DNA from: JACCQS01 sp050999295 | Lineage (GTDB): Bacteria; Actinomycetota; Actinomycetes; Mycobacteriales; Geodermatophilaceae | Length of the DNA: 52,343 bases | Assembly (NCBI GenBank): GCA_050999295.1 | Contig: JBPCPI010000035.1 | Span: forward strand, 1 to 52,343 | Reading direction: 5' to 3' | Shown: in pieces, positions 50,405-52,343 of the stretch | Layout: every line of letters begins with the position of its first letter | How positions within the stretch are numbered: the stretch's first letter is position 1 | Position numbers and translations under genes: made by a program | The notes under the pieces: generated by a model | Seen by the model: the letters and a program-made list of their open reading frames with translations, nothing else | Told to the model about the DNA's origin: nothing | Database searches by the model: none

Positions 50405-51487
50405 GTGAACTCCGCGCTCCACGTACATGGAGTGGTGCTGCCCGAGGAGGAGTTCCGAGACATCTGGGTACGGGACGGGCGGATCACCTTCGAGTCCGTA
50501 CGGGGAGCACAGACAGTCGCCAAGGGTTGTTGGCTCGTGCCGGGCCTGGTGGATGCACACAACCACCTCGGGCTGTCCCCGTCGGGTCCGGTCATCGAAG
50601 TCGAGGGCCAGCGGGCCCAGGCCCTGGCCGACCGCGATGCCGGTGCGCTGGTCATCCGCGATTGCGGGGTGCCCGTGGACACCCGGCACCTGGACGAGCA
50701 CCTCGATCTGCCGCGCATCATCCGTGCCGGACGGCACCTGGCTCCCCGCCGGCGTTACCTGCCGGGCGTCGCGGTCGAGCTGGACGACCCGGCAGAACTC
50801 CCGGCGGCAGTTCTCGCGCAGGCTGGCCGCAGTGATGGCTGGGTCAAGTTGGTCGGCGACTGGATCGAGCGGGATGCCGGTGACCTGAAACCGTGTTGGC
50901 CGACGCAGGCAATCGAAGCTGCGATCGCGGCCGCGCACGATGTCGGCGCTCGGGTGACGGCACACGTGTTCAGTGCCGCGGCGCTGCCCGACCTGATCTC
51001 GGCCGGCATCGATTGCATCGAGCACGGCACCGGTCTGACCGAGGACCTCATCGACGAACTGGCTTCCCGTCGCACGGCGTTGGTGCCGACCTTGATCAAC
51101 ATCGCCAATTTCCCTGCCATCGCGGACGCGGGAGAGAACAAGTTCCCGGCCTACGCCGCGCACATCCGACGCCTGCATGCCGGCGTAACGGACATGCTGG
51201 CGTCGGCCTACGAGGCGGGAGTACCGATCTATGCCGGTACCGACGCCGGAGGGTCACTGCAGCACGGGTTGATCGCCGCGGAGATCGCGGCGCTGGCCAG
51301 GGCCGGAATGACATCCGCCGATGCGCTGGCGGCCGGCTCGTGGGCGGCGCGCTCCTGGCTGGGTCTGCCCGGCATCGAGGAGGGCGCGCCGGCTGATCTG
51401 GTCGCCTACGACACCGACCCCCGGGCCGATCTGGCCGTGCTCAGCCGGCCTGCCCGGATCATCTTGCGCGGCGTCGTCATCGCCTGA
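50405..51487 (+). CDS. Amidohydrolase family metal-dependent hydrolase
   Basis: 360 aa. TIM-barrel metal ligands in the usual order: DAHNHLG (HxH near 52-54), Lys in GWVKLVGDW, His in RVTAHVFS, His in CIEHGTG and Asp in YAGTDAGGS. The closing strand PADLVAYDTDPRADL is the composite beta domain. GTG 50405 is the start, 10 bp after ffh. The M. tuberculosis counterpart is Rv2915c. Relatives are prolidase-like or imidazolonepropionase-like enzymes; the substrate here is open. Confidence 0.9.
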   Translation: MNSALHVHGVVLPEEEFRDIWVRDGRITFESVRGAQTVAKGCWLVPGLVDAHNHLGLSPSGPVIEVEGQRAQALADRDAGALVIRDCGVPVDTRHLDEHLDLPRIIRAGRHLAPRRRYLPGVAVELDDPAELPAAVLAQAGRSDGWVKLVGDWIERDAGDLKPCWPTQAIEAAIAAAHDVGARVTAHVFSAAALPDLISAGIDCIEHGTGLTEDLIDELASRRTALVPTLINIANFPAIADAGENKFPAYAAHIRRLHAGVTDMLASAYEAGVPIYAGTDAGGSLQHGLIAAEIAALARAGMTSADALAAGSWAARSWLGLPGIEEGAPADLVAYDTDPRADLAVLSRPARIILRGVVIA

Positions 51488-51504
51488 TCGGCGCGTGCGT
51501 CACC

Positions 51505-51525
51505 CGAGGCAGGGCGCGTCCGACC
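51505..51525 (+). repeat. Interspersed 21-bp repeat, copy C
   Basis: Begins CGAGGCAGGGCGCGTC. With the preceding CGTCACC and following CCCG it aligns with copy B (minus strand) over about 31 bp. It starts 17 bp after the amidohydrolase stop. Confidence 0.75.
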
Positions 51526-51545
51526 CCGGAAATGCCGCCACAATC

Positions 51546-51566
51546 CGAGGTGGAGCGCGTCTGACC
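51546..51566 (+). repeat. Interspersed 21-bp repeat, copy D (direct relative to C)
   Basis: Begins CGAGGTGGAGCGCGTC; 20 bp after copy C in the same direction, 53 bp before the proS ATG. Confidence 0.75.
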
Positions 51567-51619
51567 TCACCGGGAGGCACATCCCGACGCCTGAGAGACT
51601 GCGCGGCGGGCTGCTGCGG

Positions 51620-52343
51620 ATGGCGACCCTGTTCGTCCGGACCCTGCGGGAGGATCCGGCCGATGCAGAGATCCCGAGCCATCGGCTGCTGGTTCGTGCC
51701 GGTTATATCCGGCGTGCCGCCTCGGGTGGATACACGTGGTTGCCGTTGGGCTACCGCGTCTATCGCAACGTCGAGCGGATCATCCGCGAGGAAATGGATC
51801 GGATGGGCGCGCAGGAGGTGCATTTTCCGGCGCTGCTTCCACGCGAGCCGTACGAGGCGTCCGGCCGGTGGACCGACTACGGGGACAACCTGTTCCGGCT
51901 CAAGGACCGCCGCGGGGCGGACCATCTGCTGGCGCCGACGCACGAGGAGATGTTCACGCTCCTGGTGAAGGACCTCTACTCCTCGTACAAGGACCTTCCG
52001 CTGTGGCTCTATCAGATCCAGACGAAGTTCCGGGACGAGGCGCGGCCCCGGGCCGGGCTGTTGCGGCTTCGCGAGTTCGTCATGAAGGACTCCTATTCCT
52101 TCGACAGCAGCGACGCCGGGCTCGATGCCTCCTACGCCGCCCACCGCGCGGCATATATCGCCATCTTCGATCGGCTCGGCCTGGACTACGTCATCGTCTC
52201 GGCGATGTCCGGTGCGATGGGCGGCTCCCTGAGCGAGGAGTTCCTGCACCCCAACGAGGTCGGCGAGGACACCTTCGTCCGCAGCGCCGGCGGGTATGCG
52301 GCCAACGTGGAAGCCGTACGGACGCCGGTGCCCGATCCGATCC
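51620..52343 (+). CDS. proS: Prolyl-tRNA synthetase (3' end beyond window)
   Basis: The first 241 residues, open to the right edge. MATLFVRTLREDPADAEIPS then SHRLLVRAGYIRRAASGGYT is the typical bacterial ProS N-terminus; class II motif regions follow in LLAPTHEEMFTLLVKDLYSS, FRDEARPRAGLLRLREFVMK and KDSYSFDSS. The last part enters the editing-domain insertion (SAMSGAMGGSLSEEF). The ATG at 51620 is preferred; in-frame CTG codons 6-21 bp upstream could extend it by a few residues similar to homologues. A GGGAGG is 43 bases upstream, too far to serve the ATG. Confidence 0.95.
   Translation, partial: MATLFVRTLREDPADAEIPSHRLLVRAGYIRRAASGGYTWLPLGYRVYRNVERIIREEMDRMGAQEVHFPALLPREPYEASGRWTDYGDNLFRLKDRRGADHLLAPTHEEMFTLLVKDLYSSYKDLPLWLYQIQTKFRDEARPRAGLLRLREFVMKDSYSFDSSDAGLDASYAAHRAAYIAIFDRLGLDYVIVSAMSGAMGGSLSEEFLHPNEVGEDTFVRSAGGYAANVEAVRTPVPDPI

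Noticed and set aside
51488..51619. T-box riboswitch before proS
   Set aside because: The conserved T-box core (AGGGTGGnACCGCG-like) is absent; the GGTGGAGCGCG of repeat copy D only superficially resembles it.

Overview
The window is a contiguous piece of a high-GC Gram-positive (Actinomycetota) chromosome. The evidence is the high GC content, many GTG/TTG starts, a histone-like HU protein with a long Lys/Ala tail, a paired tRNA-Gln/tRNA-Glu locus beside gltX, an F420-pathway nucleotidyltransferase, and a gene order that follows the region around Rv2993c to Rv2915c of Mycobacterium tuberculosis (gltX, leuCD, hupB, mutT1, ppk, cofC/fbiD, gpsA, ddl, DUF3515, thiL, rpmB, recG, rsmD, coaD, a SepIVA-like gene, DUF177, rpmF, rnc, mutM, smc, ftsY, amtB-glnB-glnD, ffh, amidohydrolase). 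I cannot place it below class level from sequence alone. Almost everything is core housekeeping; I see no prophage, insertion sequence, CRISPR array or defence island.

Layout. 1-5.2 kb: end of a fumarylacetoacetate-hydrolase family gene, gltX, a CPBP membrane protease, tRNA-Gln(CUG), tRNA-Glu(CUC), a 320-bp non-coding stretch and an APH-fold kinase. 5.2-8.6 kb: IclR regulator divergent from leuCD, then HU. 8.7-12.9 kb (minus strand): a cofC/fbiD plus small cold-shock-like gene, then ppk1 and a NUDIX-phosphatase fusion. 12.9-17.0 kb: plsC-like acyltransferase, gpsA, PLP sulfur-amino-acid enzyme, ddl. 17.0-18.2 kb (minus): stand-alone RAM-domain protein and DUF3515 protein. 18.4-20.1 kb: thiL and a cytidylate-kinase-like gene. 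20.1-31.2 kb: rpmB (minus), DAK2 protein, recG, rsmD, coaD, SepIVA-like coiled-coil protein, a double glycosyltransferase, DUF177, rpmF, rnc, mutM, acylphosphatase, a small coiled-coil protein. 31.4-37.9 kb: smc, endonuclease-like protein (minus), TSUP transporter (minus), ftsY. 37.9-43.1 kb: ECF sigma factor with a membrane partner, then a PhoD-like phosphatase and a nickel/cobalt permease (minus). 43.3-47.4 kb: amtB-glnK-glnD. 47.4-52.3 kb: EamA permease (minus), zinc-ribbon protein, ffh, amidohydrolase, start of proS.

Functional themes: Glu-tRNA supply (gltX plus both tRNAs), leucine synthesis with its regulator, polyphosphate and oxidised-nucleotide handling, chromosome organisation (HU, SMC), DNA repair (RecG, MutM), the two SRP-pathway GTPases (FtsY, Ffh), and nitrogen sensing (AmtB, PII, GlnD).

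The most notable items are non-standard details, not a new gene system: a 21-bp interspersed repeat present as two pairs (inverted before ddl, direct before proS); a thiL gene whose only start compatible with its conserved N-terminus is ATC; a DUF3515 gene that appears to start at CTG and carries an in-frame 45-bp duplication; long perfect inverted repeats between two convergent gene pairs; a short leader ORF overlapping the sigma-factor start; and candidate operators for an IclR regulator, GlnR, a phosphate regulator and a metal regulator. All regulatory calls are by-eye motif readings.
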